Notes: generated by a model from the letters alone, not told the origin. Positions 1-13,422 are shown, counted from the stretch's first letter. The stretch: DNA of 64,000 bases from Streptomyces sp. NBC_01241 (GCF_041435435.1 NZ_CP108494.1:6358501-6422500); one strand, 5' to 3'. Made by a program: numbers and translations.

Positions 1-434
1 TACGGCGATGGGTGCCGGCGCTTGTTCTCGGCGGGGTGTGGTGGTGGGCCGTGCTGCGGCTCGTGCTGGAACCGGCCCATGCGGGGCTTGTCGAGGGTGC
101 GGTGGCGGCGGGTGGATGGGGGCTGAGCCTCCTGCCCGTGCATGTTGCCGCGACCGCCGGGCAGGCGGGGGCGAGCGGGGTGGATGGAGATGCGGGCGCG
201 GGACGGTGGTCCGCCCTGGCGCTGCGGTGTGCGGGGCGGTGGTCCGCTCCGGGAGTGCGGTGTGCGGGTTGGTGGGCCGGGGTGGGGATGCGGTGGCTGG
301 AGCGGTGGTTCGCTTTCGGGATGCTGTGCGTGAGCCGGTGGTCCGCCGTCCTGAAGCCGTACGTGGGCCGGGTCCGGGCTACTACCAGGGCATGGATACG
401 CCGCCGTTCGGGCGGAGGATCTGGCCGGTCATGA
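1..434 (+). CDS. 3' end of a possible membrane-associated protein built of 11-residue repeats (partial)
   Basis: A reading frame enters from the left edge without an upstream stop and ends at 434. Its first part is hydrophobic (VLGGVWWWAVLRLVL) and has strong G/C at third codon positions, so it looks coding. From about 201 it becomes a run of degenerate 11-residue units (GRWSALALRCA, GRWSAPGVRCA and weaker copies) encoded by 33-bp DNA repeats. It would converge with and overlap the end of the SDR gene by about 50 bp. I do not recognise the family. The repeat part may be read through rather than selected as protein, so whether the frame is used to its stop is uncertain. Confidence 0.35.
   Translation, partial: RRWVPALVLGGVWWWAVLRLVLEPAHAGLVEGAVAAGGWGLSLLPVHVAATAGQAGASGVDGDAGAGRWSALALRCAGRWSAPGVRCAGWWAGVGMRWLERWFAFGMLCVSRWSAVLKPYVGRVRATTRAWIRRRSGGGSGRS
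201..398. repeat. Degenerate 33-bp tandem repeats, about five to six units
   Basis: Units start at 201, 234, 267, 300, 333 and, weakly, 366. The first two are the most alike and share the core CGGTGGTCCGC and the ending GTGCGGTGTGCG; later units keep a core like CGGTGGTYCGC. The 33-bp period is a multiple of three, so every frame reads through it without shifting. Confidence 0.6.
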
Positions 435-1146
435 AGGCCGAGGCGTCGGAAGCGAGATGGAGCACGGTGTGGGCGACGTCCTCGGACTCGCCGACCCGGC
501 CGAGCGGGGACATCCGCGCCATCGTGGCCTCTGCCCGGTGTTGCCGGTCCGCGTCATGGCGGGCGGTCATGGGCGTACGGATCCAGCCCGGGGCGACGGC
601 GTTGACGCGGATGGAACGAGGTCCCAACTCGGCCGCGAGGGTCTTCGTCAGCTGGACGACCGCTGCTTTGGCCGTGCTGTAGCAGAGCAGCCCCGGGCTC
701 GCGGCATCGACCGCTCCCGAGGCCATGGTGATCAGTGAGCCGGGTGCACCGCGCGCGATCATGGTGCGGGCCACTTCCTGGCATGCGTACAAGACGCCCT
801 TGAAATTGACGGAGAGCACGCGATCGAGATCATCGTCCGTGGTCTCCAGGACGCTGCTCGTATGCATGACTCCGGCGATGGCGGCCAGGATGTCGAGGTC
901 GCCCGCGGCGGTCACCGCGGCCCTGACCTGACCGCGGTCGGTGACATCGAGGGTGTGGACGTGGGATGTGCCACCCGCTTCGGCGATCAGATCCCGGGTC
1001 TCCAGCAGGCCCTTGTCGTCGAGGTCCGCGCAGTGAACGGTCGCACCCGCCGTCGCGAGCAGGACGGCGCTCGCGCGGCCGATGCCGCTCGCGGCGCCGG
1101 TGATGAACGCGGAGCGGCCCGTGAGGTCGTACGCGGTGAGGGACAT
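382..1146 (-). CDS. Short-chain dehydrogenase/reductase (SDR)
   Basis: A 254-residue classical SDR, probably a cytosolic NAD(P)-dependent alcohol/ketone oxidoreductase. The cofactor motif TGAASGIG lies near residues 16-23, the NFKG segment follows the central strand, and the catalytic Ser (MASGAVD region) and YSTAKAA (Tyr-x-x-x-Lys) occur near residue 155. A C-terminal GQILRPNGG segment is typical of the FabG-like family. The length is normal and the frame is intact. Substrate cannot be inferred. It is transcribed away from the neighbouring nei gene start and is separated from that gene's end by 36 bp, so the two could be co-transcribed. Confidence 0.9.
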   Translation of the reverse strand: MSLTAYDLTGRSAFITGAASGIGRASAVLLATAGATVHCADLDDKGLLETRDLIAEAGGTSHVHTLDVTDRGQVRAAVTAAGDLDILAAIAGVMHTSSVLETTDDDLDRVLSVNFKGVLYACQEVARTMIARGAPGSLITMASGAVDAASPGLLCYSTAKAAVVQLTKTLAAELGPRSIRVNAVAPGWIRTPMTARHDADRQHRAEATMARMSPLGRVGESEDVAHTVLHLASDASAFMTGQILRPNGGVSMPW

Positions 1147-1182
1147 GACCGGACGGTACGATCAGATCTGACGCCCCGTCAA

Positions 1183-1983
1183 CTAGCTTGTGGGGCCCGA
1201 CTGGCAGCGCGGACACCAGTAGGCCGGGCGGGCGTCCTGGTCCGCTGTGCGGATGGGTGTGCCGCAGCGCAGGCAGGGGCGGTTGGTCCTGCCGTAGACC
1301 CAGAGCCGCTCGCTCGGGCCGTATCTGCGGGGCGCGGCGCCGGTGGTCGTGCGCATGGGGCGGTCGCGGTTGGCTTCGAGGAGCTGCTTGGCCGTGGCGA
1401 CGAGGCGCGCGGCGGTGGGGGAGGCCAGGTAGCCGACGGGGAGCCAGGGGGTGGCACGGGCGAGGAAGCAGAGCTCGGCCTTGTAGATGTTGCCGATTCC
1501 GGCCAGATTGCGCTGGTCCAGGAGCGCTTCGCCGAGGGGGCGGGCGGGGTCGCTGAGCAGATTGTGCAGAGCGGTGTCGGCGTTCCAGTCGGGGCCCAGC
1601 AGATCGGGGCCGAGATGGCCGACCGCCTGCTCCTCGTCCCGGGTGCGGAGGAGTTCGAGGACGGGGAGCCGATAGCCGACGGCCGTGTGCTCCGCGTTGG
1701 CGAGGACGGCGCGGATCTGGTGTGCGGGGCCGCCGCGCCAGCGCTCACCCGGGGCGTAGACGCGCCAGGCGCCGTCCATCTGCAGATGGCTGTGGAGGGT
1801 CAGGCCGCCCTCGATACGGGTGAGGAGGTGCTTGCCGCGCGAGATGACGTCCAGAACCGTCCGGCCGGTGAGGTCGGCGGTGGCGAACCGGGGGACGCGC
1901 AGGTCGGAGCGGGTGAGGACCCGGCCCGCGAGTGCGCTGTGCAGACGATTGGCGGTCTGCAGGACGGTGTCTCCTTCGGGCAT
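1183..1983 (-). CDS. nei2: Formamidopyrimidine/endonuclease VIII-type DNA glycosylase (Nei family)
   Basis: A 266-residue base-excision repair glycosylase/AP lyase for oxidised bases. The mature N-terminus reads PEGDT, giving the catalytic Pro and Glu used by Nei/Fpg enzymes. SRGKHLL carries the conserved Lys. The H2TH region follows LDQRNLAGIGNIY near residue 165. A C-terminal zinc finger CLRCGTP...WCPRC lies near residues 240-261. The PEGDT start is more Nei-like than Fpg-like. The gene lies downstream of lhr on the same strand (149-bp gap), so two DNA-repair genes may be co-expressed. The symbol is by analogy with actinobacterial Nei2 and is tentative. Confidence 0.88.
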   Translation of the reverse strand: MPEGDTVLQTANRLHSALAGRVLTRSDLRVPRFATADLTGRTVLDVISRGKHLLTRIEGGLTLHSHLQMDGAWRVYAPGERWRGGPAHQIRAVLANAEHTAVGYRLPVLELLRTRDEEQAVGHLGPDLLGPDWNADTALHNLLSDPARPLGEALLDQRNLAGIGNIYKAELCFLARATPWLPVGYLASPTAARLVATAKQLLEANRDRPMRTTTGAAPRRYGPSERLWVYGRTNRPCLRCGTPIRTADQDARPAYWCPRCQSGPTS

Positions 1984-1989
1984 GTCTCC

Positions 1990-2100
1990 ATGATGCGGGG
2001 TTGGGGGGAGTGCGGGTGGTGGGTATGGGTGGGGCGGTGTGGTGCGGTGGGTGGGCGGGGGCGGTGCGGCGTGGCGCGGGGCGGTGCCGTGGGTGGAGCG
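1990..2100. other. G-rich intergenic tract with G-quadruplex potential
   Basis: The + strand between nei and lhr has many closely spaced runs of three to six G, particularly 1997-2034. It lies in the 5' leader of nei if that gene is transcribed from its own promoter. No gene is seen in it. Confidence 0.4.
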
Positions 2101-2132
2101 GTGTGGTGTACGGGGCAGGACGCGCTGGTGGT

Positions 2133-6824
<4,692 letters not shown>

Positions 6825-6919
6825 CGTGCACCCCGCCACTGACAACGGCCGTGACGAGCAGTGGCGGCCGTCGGCGGAGACCAGCGGCGGCCACGCTCCG
6901 GAGCTGCGAGAATTCGGCC

Positions 6920-7789
6920 ATGGTGGCCATACCGGAGTCGGGATCAAGGGAGTGGGCGAGGCACTGGCAGTACGCGGAGCTGCCCGACCTCGATCTGCTG
7001 CGTGCCCGGTACGTGCGCCACACCTTTCCGCGCCACAGCCACGAGGGCTATGTCTTCGGCACCATCACCAGCGGGGTGGAGGACGTCGGGCTGCCGGGAG
7101 GCACCGTCCACGCGGGCCCCGGCGACGTCGTCATGATCAATCCGGAGGTGCCGCACACCGCCCGTGCGGGGGTTCCCGAGGGCTGGGTGTACGCCACGCT
7201 GTACCCGTCTGCGCGGGTGATCAACGACATAGCGGCGGATACGACGAGCCTGCGTGGCACGGTCGGCTTCACCGAGACCAGCGTCGTGGACCCGTACGCG
7301 GCCCGGCTCATCGGCGAGGTCCACCGGGCCGCCGAGGAGGGCAACGCTCTCGCCGCCGACACCGTCCTACGGGTCATGGTCGTGCGGCTGCTCAGCAGGC
7401 ATGGCAGTGTGCTGACCCTCCACGAGCCCCGCTCGGCGGGTGCACGGGATGCGGCGCGGGCCCGCGCCGTACTGGAGGGGCGTCTGGCGCAGCCGCCCAC
7501 GCTGGATGCGTTGGCCGCGGAACTCGGCACCAGCCCGTTCGCGCTGCTGAGGGCCTTCAAGAAGCAGTACGGAATGCCGCCGCACGCCTGGCTCACCGAT
7601 GCCCGGGTGCGGGCCGCGCGTCGGATGCTCGATGCGGGGACGGCGCCCGCGCAGGCGGCCGCCGAGGTCGGCTTCACCGATCAGCCGCATCTCAATCGTC
7701 ACTTCACCCGGATCGTGGGGGTGCCGCCGGGCGCGTACCGGCGCGAACGTGCAAGAACGTACAAGACCGGTCGGGAGCTGCCCACGTAA
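6920..7789 (+). CDS. AraC-family transcriptional regulator
   Basis: A 289-residue regulator with an N-terminal cupin-type sensing domain (RHTFPRHSHEGYVFG, then GDVVMINPEVPHTA) and a C-terminal AraC double helix-turn-helix (about residues 185-285) ending FTRIVGVPPGAYRRE. I choose ATG 6920 (MVAIPES) over the frame opening at 6851, because the upstream part is low complexity. It sits only 10 bp before the azlC start and the pair azlC-azlD overlaps, so this regulator probably controls, and is co-transcribed with, the amino-acid exporter. It diverges from lhr. Confidence 0.88.
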   Translation: MVAIPESGSREWARHWQYAELPDLDLLRARYVRHTFPRHSHEGYVFGTITSGVEDVGLPGGTVHAGPGDVVMINPEVPHTARAGVPEGWVYATLYPSARVINDIAADTTSLRGTVGFTETSVVDPYAARLIGEVHRAAEEGNALAADTVLRVMVVRLLSRHGSVLTLHEPRSAGARDAARARAVLEGRLAQPPTLDALAAELGTSPFALLRAFKKQYGMPPHAWLTDARVRAARRMLDAGTAPAQAAAEVGFTDQPHLNRHFTRIVGVPPGAYRRERARTYKTGRELPT

Positions 7790-7799
7790 CGTTCCGGTC

Positions 7800-8702
7800 G
7801 TGGCAGAACAGACAACACACCCCCAGGGCGTCGGCGAAGCGGCCGGCGCACCCGACGGCAGCACGACCGTCCCCGCATTGCGGCAGGAAGCGGCAGAGGC
7901 AACGTCGGAGGCTGCCGGGGCGGCATCGGACGAGGCCGCGGCGAAGCCGGGGGCCGCCACGGCGAAGTCGGACGCGGCCGTCGTGCGCGACGCGCTCGGT
8001 GTCGGTATAGCCGTCGGGCTGTCCGGCTTCGCCTTCGGCGTGACCTCGGCCGGCTCCGGACTGAGCCTGTTGCAAACCTGTGTGCTCAGCCTCGCCGTCT
8101 TCACCGGCGCCTCGCAGTTCGCCCTCGTGGGCGCTCTCGCGGCGGGCGGCAATCCGTACACAGCGGCTGCCGGGGCCTTCTTCCTCGGCGTACGCAACTC
8201 GTTCTACGGCCTGCGGCTCTCCCAGCTCCTCGCGCTTCCGCGCGCACTTCGCCCCTTCGCCGCCCAGTGGGTCATCGATGAGACCACCGCCGTGACACTG
8301 CCGCAGCCCACCCGGCGGGCCGCGCGGATCGGTTTCGCCGTCACCGGGCTCACCCTCTACGTGCTGTGGAACCTGACCACGCTGCTGGGGGCCCTCGGCG
8401 CCAAGGCGCTCGGCGACACCGATGTCTGGGGACTGGACGCGGCGTCGCCCGCGGTCTTCCTCGCCCTGCTCGCGCCGATGCTGAAGAGCACCACGGAGCG
8501 CATCACCGCCGGAATCGCGGTCCTGCTCGCGCTCGGCCTGCTGCCCGTACTGCCCGCAGGCGTCCCCGTCCTGCTGTCCGCGCTCGCCGCACCCGCTGTT
8601 CTGTTTCTGAGCGGACGCCGGAAGAGAACGCACGGGGACGCGGAAACGAGTCGGGACGCGGAAACGATTCGGTGCGCGGCCGCAACGAAGGAGAACCGAT
8701 GA
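7800..8702 (+). CDS. azlC: AzlC-type branched-chain amino-acid exporter, large subunit
   Basis: An integral-membrane protein of about 300 residues related to AzlC/YgaZ. The start is taken as GTG 7800 (VAEQTTHPQG), just after the araC stop. The first 65 or so residues are an Ala/Glu-rich hydrophilic extension, followed by the hydrophobic AzlC core (VGLSGFAFGVTSAGSGLSL, then FTGASQFALVGAL, a family hallmark). Its stop overlaps the azlD start in an ATGA arrangement, so translation is coupled. The family exports branched-chain amino acids or related compounds; the substrate here is inferred. Confidence 0.9.
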   Translation: MAEQTTHPQGVGEAAGAPDGSTTVPALRQEAAEATSEAAGAASDEAAAKPGAATAKSDAAVVRDALGVGIAVGLSGFAFGVTSAGSGLSLLQTCVLSLAVFTGASQFALVGALAAGGNPYTAAAGAFFLGVRNSFYGLRLSQLLALPRALRPFAAQWVIDETTAVTLPQPTRRAARIGFAVTGLTLYVLWNLTTLLGALGAKALGDTDVWGLDAASPAVFLALLAPMLKSTTERITAGIAVLLALGLLPVLPAGVPVLLSALAAPAVLFLSGRRKRTHGDAETSRDAETIRCAAATKENR

Positions 8703-9004
8703 ACATCTGGATCGCAATCGGGCTGACCGCCATCGGGTGCTACCTCGCCAAACTGCTCGGCCTGTTGGTGCCGGCCGGTGTGCTGGAACGACCGCTCGCG
8801 CAGCGTCTCGCCGCGCTCCTGCCCGTGGCGCTCCTGGCCGCTCTCACCGCCCAGCAGACGTTCGGCGACGGGCAGCACCTGGCGCTGGACGCCAGGGGCG
8901 CGGGGCTGGCAGCGGCGGCGCTCGCACTGGTCCTGCGCGCGCCCTTCCTCGTGGTCGTAGGGGCGGCCGTGGTCGTCACAGCAGGGGTACGAGCCCTGGG
9001 CTAG
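8699..9004 (+). CDS. azlD: AzlD-type branched-chain amino-acid exporter, small subunit
   Basis: A 101-residue hydrophobic protein with about four membrane segments (MNIWIAIGLTAIGCYLAKLLG at its start). It begins at ATG 8699, overlapping the azlC stop by 4 bp, preceded by AAGGAG. Size and hydropathy fit AzlD, the obligatory small partner of AzlC. A strong hairpin at 9045-9080 closes the unit. Confidence 0.9.
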   Translation: MNIWIAIGLTAIGCYLAKLLGLLVPAGVLERPLAQRLAALLPVALLAALTAQQTFGDGQHLALDARGAGLAAAALALVLRAPFLVVVGAAVVVTAGVRALG

Positions 9005-9044
9005 ACACCGCTGAGCACGTCTGAGGCGCGAGTGAGGCAAGTCG

Positions 9045-9080
9045 GTAAGGGGCGCGGTCTTATAGGGCTGCGCCCCTTAC
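9045..9080. terminator. Hairpin after azlCD
   Basis: A perfect 11-bp stem (GTAAGGGGCGC with GCGCCCCTTAC) and a 14-nt loop lie 40 bp after azlD. They would end azlCD transcription and could also stop transcripts coming from the right. The IS1380 element inserted 4 bp beyond this hairpin (target duplication at 9084-9088). Confidence 0.75.
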
Positions 9081-9088
9081 ACACTTAG

Positions 9089-10757
9089 CCTTGATCCACC
9101 GATCTGATGGCTGTGGATGACTCTTCGAGAAACAAGGAAGTGCCTTGTGACCTGCGATGATGGGAGTTCTTGAGGCTTTCAGCACGCACGATCGGCAAGG
9201 CACTTCCGAGATGCAAGTTTCCCATACTCCAGCGGCGGCCTCCGCTGCGTTCGATGACCCGAATCTGGTCGCGCATGCCGGGCTGGTTCCGGTGATGCGG
9301 CTGGCCGAACGGTGCGGGCTGTCGGGCCTGGTGACGCAGAAGGTGAAGCTGAGCGGGACGAGGAACGGCGCGGGTGCGTCGGCGGACGCCAAGGTCAGCA
9401 GCATCGTGGCCGGCATGGCGGCGGGCGCGGACAGTATCGACGACCTCCATATCCTGCGGCACGGCGCGATGCTGGCCCTGTTCCGGGGGGTCCGTGCGCC
9501 GTCCACGCTGGGCACCTTCCTCCGTTCGTTCACCCACGGTCACGCACTCCAACTCCACGCTGTCCACCGCAGGTTCCTCGGTCAACTGGCCGCGCACGCC
9601 CCGCTGCTGCCCGGCGCCGGCGACAAGGCGTTCATTGATGTCGACTCCACCCACAAGCGGGTCTACGGCCGGGCCAAGCAGGGCGCCGAGTACGGCCGGT
9701 TCAAGGGCATCCGCACCCTGCACCCCCTGCTCGCCACGATCTGCACCCTGCATTCCCGGCCGGTGATCGCCACAGTACGGATGCGCCGCGGCAAGGCAGC
9801 CGATTCCCGTGGGGCCCCGAAGTTCGTCAGTGAGGCGCTGGCCACCGCCGTCGAGGCGGGCTGCACCGGCACCCGGATCCTGCGAGCGGACTCGCAGTTC
9901 TACAACGCCGGGGTGATCTCCGCCTGCCGCCGGGCCGGAGCCCACTTCTCGATTACCTGCGGGATGAACCCCTCCATCAAACGGGCCGTCCTCGGCATTC
10001 CCGACCAGGCCTGGCAGCAGATCACATACCCGACCGCGGTGCCCGATCCCGCAACCGGTGAACTCATCTCGGACGCCGAAGTCGCCGAGATACCCGCCTA
10101 CACCGCCTTCGCCAGCCGCACGAAAGCGGAGCGGGTCACCGCGCGGCTGATCGTGCGCCGGGTCCGTGACCTGGCCAAACCCGCCGTTGTGGGTGAGCAG
10201 GGCGAGTTGTTTCCCGTCTGGCGCTACCACCCGTTCTTCACCGACCAGCCCGCACAAACCCTCCAGGCCGAACGCGAACACCGCCACCACGCGGTCATCG
10301 AGCAGGTCATCGCCGACAGCAAAGCCTCCGCCCTGGCCCACCTGCCCTCCGCACACTTCCACGCCAACGCAGCATGGCTCACCCTGTGGGCGATGACCTA
10401 CAACCTGCTGCGGGCCACCGGCGCACAAGCCTCCGCCTTCCACGCCAGGGCCACCACCGCCACGATCCGCACCCACCTGGTCCACGTTCCGGCCCGGATC
10501 GCCCACTCCGCCCGCCGCATCACACTGCACCTACCGCACAACTGGCCCTGGCAGCACGCCTGGACACACCTGTTCTCCACCGCCCACGGACCGGCCGGCT
10601 GATACGAACAGCCCCTGCCCGCCCCGCCCGCAAGGGCCCGACCGGAACCGAACCGTGGAAAAGCTGGGCAGACCAGCGGACACAACCTGCCCTCACCCGA
10701 CCACCCGACCCCAAGCCGATCAAAAGACCACTCTCAAACCACGTCGGTGGATCAAGG
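9089..10757. mobile_element. IS1380-family insertion sequence, complete
   Basis: A 1,669-bp element with inverted termini CCTTGATCCACCGA at 9089-9102 and its reverse complement at 10744-10757 (14 bp perfect, then imperfect). It is flanked by an exact 5-bp direct repeat CTTAG at 9084-9088 and 10758-10762, consistent with a target-site duplication. It encodes one intact transposase. The intact ends and duplication imply a fairly recent, possibly still active insertion. It landed between two convergent transcription units without breaking a gene. Confidence 0.9.
9211..10602 (+). CDS. IS1380-family transposase
   Basis: A DDE-type transposase of 463 residues from ATG 9211 (MQVSHTPAA), or 481 if ATG 9157 is used. 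The acidic residues expected for the IS4/IS1380 RNase-H-like fold are seen: Asp in AFIDVDSTHKRVYGR, Asp in RILRADSQFYN, and Glu in HHAVIEQVIADSKASAL. The frame is intact and third positions are G/C-rich like the host genes, so it probably circulates among actinobacteria. It acts on the flanking inverted repeats. Confidence 0.93.
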   Translation: MQVSHTPAAASAAFDDPNLVAHAGLVPVMRLAERCGLSGLVTQKVKLSGTRNGAGASADAKVSSIVAGMAAGADSIDDLHILRHGAMLALFRGVRAPSTLGTFLRSFTHGHALQLHAVHRRFLGQLAAHAPLLPGAGDKAFIDVDSTHKRVYGRAKQGAEYGRFKGIRTLHPLLATICTLHSRPVIATVRMRRGKAADSRGAPKFVSEALATAVEAGCTGTRILRADSQFYNAGVISACRRAGAHFSITCGMNPSIKRAVLGIPDQAWQQITYPTAVPDPATGELISDAEVAEIPAYTAFASRTKAERVTARLIVRRVRDLAKPAVVGEQGELFPVWRYHPFFTDQPAQTLQAEREHRHHAVIEQVIADSKASALAHLPSAHFHANAAWLTLWAMTYNLLRATGAQASAFHARATTATIRTHLVHVPARIAHSARRITLHLPHNWPWQHAWTHLFSTAHGPAG

Positions 10758-10772
10758 CTTAGGCGCACGTTC

Positions 10773-11687
10773 TCAGCCCAGGCTGCGTCCATGGGCCCGC
10801 AGTGTCAGGAGTGCCTTGAGCGTCACGATGGGCCGCCCCTCCAGAGCCGTCCCCGGCGCCCACTGCCGCCAGTTCACCGGCCAACCGCCGTCCGACTGCT
10901 GCTCGGCCGCGAGATGGTCGAGCGAGCGGGCCAGCTCCTCGTCGGTGAACCAGCTGCGGGCGAGCGAATCGGGCGTGCGGGCGTAGTCGTAGGGGAAGTG
11001 CTGCTCGCCCGGTGCGTATCCGGCAGCCACCGGGTACTCCGCGCGCCGCTCCGGATCCAGTACGGCGAGCCGCTGCTCCCGCACCAGTCGCCCGAGCCGG
11101 CAGGCCGCCGCCTTCGCACGGGCCCGGTCGGGGGCGCCGTCCAGGAAGGCGAGCGCCGCCTCGATCTCGTACGGATGCGACCGGTCCAGGGCGTCGACCG
11201 CCGCCCAGCAGAAGTCGGTCGCCCGGAACAGCCAGGCATGCCACACCGCATTGCGGTGCAGGAGCCCGACGACGGGTCCGGTGGCCAACAGCTCCGCGGG
11301 CGGGCCGTCGACGATCGGGATGAACGGTGCGGCCGGATAGCCGCGCTGTGACGGCAGGAGAGCGGGCAGCGCCCCCTCCTTCGTGGACACCTCGGTCAGG
11401 AAGCGACAGATGCGCTCCACCCGCGGCCCGTCGCAGCGGCCGATGGAGTCGAGGACATTGAGCGCGTGGGCAGTGTGCAGTGGCTGACTGACGGGGCCAC
11501 GCAGATCGGGTTCTAGAGCGTGCCCGTATCCGCCGTCCTCATTCAGATAGGCGGCGAGTGCGGTCTCCACGGCGTCCGCACTTCCTTTCAGGAAGTGATG
11601 CGCGAACCGCCGCTGTTCTAGGACACGGGCCGTGAGCCAGATGAACTGCTCGGCACGGTTGAGGGGACTTGCTCCGGTTCCAGCCAT
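10773..11687 (-). CDS. Hypothetical protein with alpha/alpha-toroid (prenyltransferase-like) repeats
   Basis: A 304-residue soluble protein. Segments such as YLNEDGGYGHALEPDLRGP and AEQQSDGGWPVNWRQWAPG carry the DGGW/DGGY-type turns of squalene-hopene cyclase/prenyltransferase alpha/alpha toroids, but the catalytic DXDD motif of cyclases is not evident. The family is common in Streptomyces and of unknown function. Its stop lies just 11 bp from the target duplication of the IS1380 element, so that insertion may have removed it from its original terminator. Start is ATG 11687. Confidence 0.75.
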   Translation of the reverse strand: MAGTGASPLNRAEQFIWLTARVLEQRRFAHHFLKGSADAVETALAAYLNEDGGYGHALEPDLRGPVSQPLHTAHALNVLDSIGRCDGPRVERICRFLTEVSTKEGALPALLPSQRGYPAAPFIPIVDGPPAELLATGPVVGLLHRNAVWHAWLFRATDFCWAAVDALDRSHPYEIEAALAFLDGAPDRARAKAAACRLGRLVREQRLAVLDPERRAEYPVAAGYAPGEQHFPYDYARTPDSLARSWFTDEELARSLDHLAAEQQSDGGWPVNWRQWAPGTALEGRPIVTLKALLTLRAHGRSLG

Positions 11688-11766
11688 GGACCGACCGTAG
11701 GGCGGTAAGCGCTCTCGGCAGGACGTAGCGGCCCGGCTGCACTCTCAGGAGCGGGATACTGAGGTC

Positions 11767-11961
11767 ATGCGGTTGACGATTTTCTGGGAACGGATGGCGG
11801 ACCACTTCGGCGCTGGGTACGCCGATTCCTTTGCGCGCGATCATGTGATGGCCGAGCTCGGCGGGCAGACGGTGCACCAGGCGCTGGCCACCGGCTGGGA
11901 CGCCAAGGACGTCTGGCGGGCAGTCTGCACGGCAGTCGACATCCCCGCCGACAAGCGCTGA
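11767..11961 (+). CDS. DUF3046 family small protein
   Basis: A 64-residue protein (MRLTIFWERMADHFG...) that matches the actinobacterial DUF3046 family as I remember it: WERM near the start, an ARDHV segment, GGQTV and AKDVWRAVC near the end. The family is often found just upstream of recA in actinobacteria and has no known function. The gene is complete and diverges from the toroid-like gene. Confidence 0.85.
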   Translation: MRLTIFWERMADHFGAGYADSFARDHVMAELGGQTVHQALATGWDAKDVWRAVCTAVDIPADKR

Positions 11962-12043
11962 CCCACGGCTCGTCAGCGGCCGGACCTGTGCTGTTGTCCG
12001 GGGCGGGCGGCTGCTTGTCACAGTCGTAGGCGAGACTGGAGCG

Positions 12044-13315
12044 GTGTCACCGACAGACGAGACAGCCCAGACCAGGACACCGCTCACCCAGCCCACCCCG
12101 GCCGCCCCGCCGACCGCGCCGTCCGGCACCGGGCCTGCCCGCATGCCGGCGTGGCTGCCGCGCGCGATGGTGCTCGCCCTGGCGCTCTACGCCTGTTTCA
12201 GGCTCGGCAGCTGGGCGTTCGACCAGCTCATCGGGCTGCTCATCAATGTGCTGATCGCGTTCTTCCTGGCGCTTGCCATCGAGCCCGCGGTGAGCCGGAT
12301 GTCGGCGCGCGGCATGCGCCGCGGCTTTGCCACCTTCCTGGTCTTCCTCGTGGTGCTGATAGCCACGGCCGGTTTCGTCGCGCTGCTCGGCTCGATGCTC
12401 GCGGGCCAGATCGTCGACATGGTCGAGGAGTTCCCGAAGTATCTGGACTCGGTGATCAACTGGGTCAACCAGAACTTCCACACCGAGCTCTCCCGGGTCG
12501 AGGTCCAGGACAGTTTGCTGCACTCGGACTGGCTGCAGAAGTACGTCCAGAACAGTGCGACCGGAGTGCTCGCCATCTCCACCACTGTCCTCGGCGGCCT
12601 GTTCCGTCTTCTGACGATCTTCCTGTTCTCGTTCTACTTCGCCGCCGACGGCCCCCGGCTGCGGCGGGCCCTGTGTTCCGTACTGCCGCCCACCAGGCAG
12701 GCCGAGGTGCTGCGGGCCTGGGAGATCGCGGTCGACAAGACCGGTGGCTACCTCTACTCGCGCACCCTGATGGCACTCATCTCCGGGATCGCGCACTACA
12801 TCCTGCTGGTGATCCTCGGCGTGCCGTACGCGCCCGCGCTCGCGATCTGGGTCGGCCTGGTCTCCCAGTTCATCCCCACGATCGGTACGTATCTGGCGGG
12901 CGCCCTGCCGATGCTGATCGCGTTCACCGTCGACCCCTGGTACGCGCTGTGGGTGCTCGGCTTCGTCGTGATCTACCAGCAGTTCGAGAACTATGCGCTG
13001 CAGCCCAAGCTCACCTCCAAGACCGTCGACATCCATCCGGCGGTCGCCTTCGGATCGGTCATCGCAGGTACGGCGTTCATGGGGGCCGTGGGTGCGCTGA
13101 TCGCGATCCCGGCCGTCGCCACGCTCCAGGCGTTCCTCGGCGCCTACGTCAAGCGGTACGACGTGACCGACGACCCGCGGGTGCACGGCCGCCACCAGCA
13201 GCGTGGTGAGACGGCGCTCACCCGGCTGCGCCGGTCCTGGCGGACCGCCGAGAGCAGCGAGGCACACGGTGGACAGGGCACGACTCCGGAGCCGGAGACT
13301 CCGGAGCGCGCCTGA
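12044..13315 (+). CDS. AI-2E family transporter (membrane permease)
   Basis: A 423-residue polytopic membrane protein starting at GTG 12044. After a 40-residue Pro/Thr-rich tail it shows the AI-2E (UPF0118) pattern: two N-terminal membrane helices, a long amphipathic stretch (about residues 120-170), then six or so further helices including IWVGLVSQFIPTIGTYLAG and QQFENYALQPKL. The C-terminal tail is hydrophilic. Despite the family name, substrates in Streptomyces are unknown; some members act as Na+(Li+)/H+ antiporters. It marks the left border of the accessory island before recA. Confidence 0.88.
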   Translation: MSPTDETAQTRTPLTQPTPAAPPTAPSGTGPARMPAWLPRAMVLALALYACFRLGSWAFDQLIGLLINVLIAFFLALAIEPAVSRMSARGMRRGFATFLVFLVVLIATAGFVALLGSMLAGQIVDMVEEFPKYLDSVINWVNQNFHTELSRVEVQDSLLHSDWLQKYVQNSATGVLAISTTVLGGLFRLLTIFLFSFYFAADGPRLRRALCSVLPPTRQAEVLRAWEIAVDKTGGYLYSRTLMALISGIAHYILLVILGVPYAPALAIWVGLVSQFIPTIGTYLAGALPMLIAFTVDPWYALWVLGFVVIYQQFENYALQPKLTSKTVDIHPAVAFGSVIAGTAFMGAVGALIAIPAVATLQAFLGAYVKRYDVTDDPRVHGRHQQRGETALTRLRRSWRTAESSEAHGGQGTTPEPETPERA

Positions 13316-13422
13316 CCACTTCACCCCTGGGGCCGTCCCGGCGACAGCCCGTCACGCCGGCCGGCCGGGTCCTGGATCTGCGGACCCTGTTCCCCTCTCG
13401 GGTTCGCAAGGGCGTGCCGGTC

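Noticed and set aside
8..682. Plus-strand 224-codon frame starting at 8
   Set aside because: It reads antisense through the end of the SDR gene and shows no coding character beyond the 33-bp repeats.
9085..10530. Minus-strand frame of 481 codons opposite the IS1380 transposase
   Set aside because: Mirror of the transposase frame with Gly/Val-rich content and no family resemblance.
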